A program made the translations under genes and the position numbers. The notes under the pieces are model-generated. The model searched no databases. It was not told where the DNA came from and saw only the letters and a list, made by a program, of their open reading frames with translations. 64,000 bases of DNA from JABWCE01 sp964617955 (GTDB taxonomy: Bacteria; Bacteroidota; Bacteroidia; NS11-12g; UBA9320), in the NCBI GenBank assembly GCA_964617955.1, contig CAZTXB010000001.1, positions 62,001-126,000 of the forward strand, written 5' to 3'. Shown one piece after another: positions 62,243 to 64,000 of this stretch. The number at the start of each line of letters is the position of its first letter. The first letter of the stretch is position 1.

Positions 62243-64000
62243 TCAATTTTGAATAATCAGAGGCTTAAAATACCAGTATCCATCCATGGTCTGTACCTTT
62301 AGAATGTAAACTCCGGTTGCCGGATGACCTAAATTCACAAACTGCGTTTTGCTGTACAGGCCGTTGAAGTCCGCCACCGGTATTCCCCTGGCATCAACGA
62401 TGGATATCAATTTGATGCCAGCCTCTTGGTTTGTTAAGCTTATTTGGAATGACCCTGAACTCGGATTAGGGGAGGTTAAAAGAACTTGGTCCTGGGTAAT
62501 GGCCTTTACGTTAAGATGATTAATGGTAATAAAACCGGATGAATCCACACAGTTGCATCCTTCAGAATTCTTCATAAATACCGTAATGCGGTACTTGCCA
62601 TCCTTAGCAAAGGTGTGTTTTGGCTCCTTTACATTGTAATTGGCTCCCCCATCGAAAAACCACTGGTACACGGAATAATTTAAAAATTGCGGTGAGAAAA
62701 TATATTCATAACCTCCTGTTTGAGCCGATTTATAAGTGTACTGACACAGAGGCACCTCCAAAATATTAACCGGCTTGGTGATGGTGTCGGCACACCCACC
62801 TAAATTTCTGCCCATCAGCGTCACGTTGTAAGTAGATGACAAAACCGTTTTATACTTTTTAACAGGAGAGCTTGCCTGACTGCTGTCTCCATCTCCAAAG
62901 TGCCAGGTAAATTGTGTCAGCCCTGAACCGGTGCTGGTATTGTTAAATTTTACCGGCTCGCCTGCACATTCATCTTTTACCTGAAAATTGGTCTCAGGTT
63001 GCGGGAAGATGGTAATTTCTTTCTTATATTGAGTCGAACAGCCATTGGCGGATGCAGCCTTTAGGATGATTGTTCCTAGTCCCAGGAGCTTATAGGTGTG
63101 GGTAGGACTTTTGTCGTTCGAAACCATCCCGTCGCCAAAGTCCCAGCTGTATTCGGTGTTCAAGCCTGCTAATTCTGTGGTCGTATTGGTAAAATAAACC
63201 GGTTTATTTTCACAGGTTGGATTATGAATAAAGGATGCCACCGGATTGGGTTTCAGGGAAAGGGTTTTGCTCATGGAGTCTCTGCACCCAAACTGACTTG
63301 TGGCAATATATTTAACGGTTACGGTGTCCTTACCTTCATATTCATGGCTCGGGTTATGAAAATTGCTAAAACTGCCATCTCCAAATTTCCAAGTGCTGCC
63401 GAAGTTTTCGCCGAGTGCTATGGTTGATTTATTGATGAATTGGACCGGAGAGTAGTTGCAATCCCCTGAGATTTCAAAATGAGCTTTTGGTCTGTTAAAC
63501 TGATTGGCTTTTTTGCTCAGTGAGGCGTTGCATCCATTCGAGGAAGCGTTAAGGGTGACGATATAAGTGCCCGGCAAATAATAAAGATGGCTCTTTGTTG
63601 ATTTCGAGCTATAGTTTCCGTCGCCAAAATCCCACGTAAAAAAGGGTGTACCATTTTTCATGGTCGTTAAATTGGTAAACTTAAGGCTGTCTCCATCACA
63701 GGCATTGACAACACTGTATTTAATATCCGGAACTTCAAAAATTTGAAGCTGCATGCTGGTATCCTTCTTAATACCATAATTGCTTGTGGCAATTAATCGC
63801 ACTGTATACATGCCAAAAGCGGGATACTTATAATTGGGGCTAACCACTTCGCTTGAATCTCCATTGCCAAAATGCCATTTAAAGCTGACAGATCCGCTGT
63901 TAATTCGGGATAAATTTTTAAACTCAGAACTGGTTCCAAAACAAATATGGCGGCTTGTAAAATTTGTGTAAGGGATGGGCAACACCAAAAAAACGCGCTG
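62243..64000 (-). CDS. PKD-repeat surface protein with T9SS sorting domain (5' end outside window)
   Basis: The frame is open to the right edge, so the N-terminus is missing; a TTG at 63988 is not a likely start, since no signal peptide follows it. At least 585 residues are visible: five PKD domains, each with a W(H/D/K)FG(N/D)G core (FKWHFGNGD, FTWDFGDGN, STWKFGDG, YSWDFGDGM, FTWHFGDGD), a sixth-like unit, and a T9SS C-terminal domain (TSPNPSSGSFQISL to YFKPLIIQN). Predicted secreted adhesin of the gliding-surface type. Same strand and type as the partial protein at the left edge. Confidence 0.86.
   Translation of the reverse strand, partial: QRVFLVLPIPYTNFTSRHICFGTSSEFKNLSRINSGSVSFKWHFGNGDSSEVVSPNYKYPAFGMYTVRLIATSNYGIKKDTSMQLQIFEVPDIKYSVVNACDGDSLKFTNLTTMKNGTPFFTWDFGDGNYSSKSTKSHLYYLPGTYIVTLNASSNGCNASLSKKANQFNRPKAHFEISGDCNYSPVQFINKSTIALGENFGSTWKFGDGSFSNFHNPSHEYEGKDTVTVKYIATSQFGCRDSMSKTLSLKPNPVASFIHNPTCENKPVYFTNTTTELAGLNTEYSWDFGDGMVSNDKSPTHTYKLLGLGTIILKAASANGCSTQYKKEITIFPQPETNFQVKDECAGEPVKFNNTSTGSGLTQFTWHFGDGDSSQASSPVKKYKTVLSSTYNVTLMGRNLGGCADTITKPVNILEVPLCQYTYKSAQTGGYEYIFSPQFLNYSVYQWFFDGGANYNVKEPKHTFAKDGKYRITVFMKNSEGCNCVDSSGFITINHLNVKAITQDQVLLTSPNPSSGSFQISLTNQEAGIKLISIVDARGIPVADFNGLYSKTQFVNLGHPATGVYILKVQTMDGYWYFKPLIIQN

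Overview
The window is chromosomal DNA from a member of the Bacteroidota. The evidence is sequence-internal: seven exported proteins end in a type IX secretion (T9SS) C-terminal sorting domain; there are two SusC/CirA-like TonB receptors, PKD and gliding-type surface proteins, and GldL- and GldM-like proteins; and many genes are preceded by the Bacteroidota -7 box TAnnTTTG. I cannot place it below phylum. No CRISPR array, rRNA, transposase or phage structural gene was seen. The only RNA gene is one tRNA-Arg.

Layout. 1-3673 (-): N-terminal 1224 codons of a giant IgGFc-binding/PKD surface protein that runs off the left edge. 3.8-13.8 kb: housekeeping and exported genes (DUF502 membrane protein, lycopene-cyclase-domain protein, ECF sigma factor, a PTPS-folE pterin pair, an FG-GAP/VCBS T9SS cargo, a geranylgeranyl-reductase-like flavoprotein, a secreted unknown, a lipoprotein and a 52-aa basic protein with a clear terminator). 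13.9-14.15 kb: a palindrome-rich intergenic patch. 14.1-17.2 kb (-): an M48 metalloprotease translationally coupled to an exported partner. 17.3-19.9 kb: tRNA-Arg followed by an AT-rich accessory segment (Lys/Thr-rich peptide, HNH-like protein, XRE regulator plus unknown partner) bracketed by a 13-bp direct repeat.

20.1-25.2 kb: two T9SS cargo proteins. 25.3-31.3 kb: a metal-handling cluster with a Cys-rich exported protein, an HMA protein, a TonB receptor, a His-rich exported protein and a second TonB receptor. 31.6-40.2 kb: two beta-helix T9SS cargos and a GH16 glucanase. 40.2-47.4 kb: htpG, a beta-barrel protein, murB-rluA-like and pruA-femAB-like pairs. 47.6-51.5 kb: a cargo protein with 252-residue tandem repeats.

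52.0-56.5 kb is the most interesting locus: a tight three-gene operon encoding a short GldL-like protein, a GldM-like protein, and a protein that fuses an N-terminal beta-helix to a C-terminal PorG/DUF6089-like barrel. GldL and GldM form the proton-driven motor of T9SS and gliding. Here the pair keeps the key Glu and Arg, lacks gldK and gldN neighbours, and is tied to an outer-membrane partner whose N-terminal domain resembles that of a T9SS cargo encoded 20 kb upstream. It looks like a variant or dedicated T9SS-type motor module. 56.6-60.9 kb: PIG-L deacetylase and a sodium:solute symporter. 60.9-64 kb (-): a DUF2911 protein and the C-terminal part of another PKD/T9SS protein that runs off the right edge.
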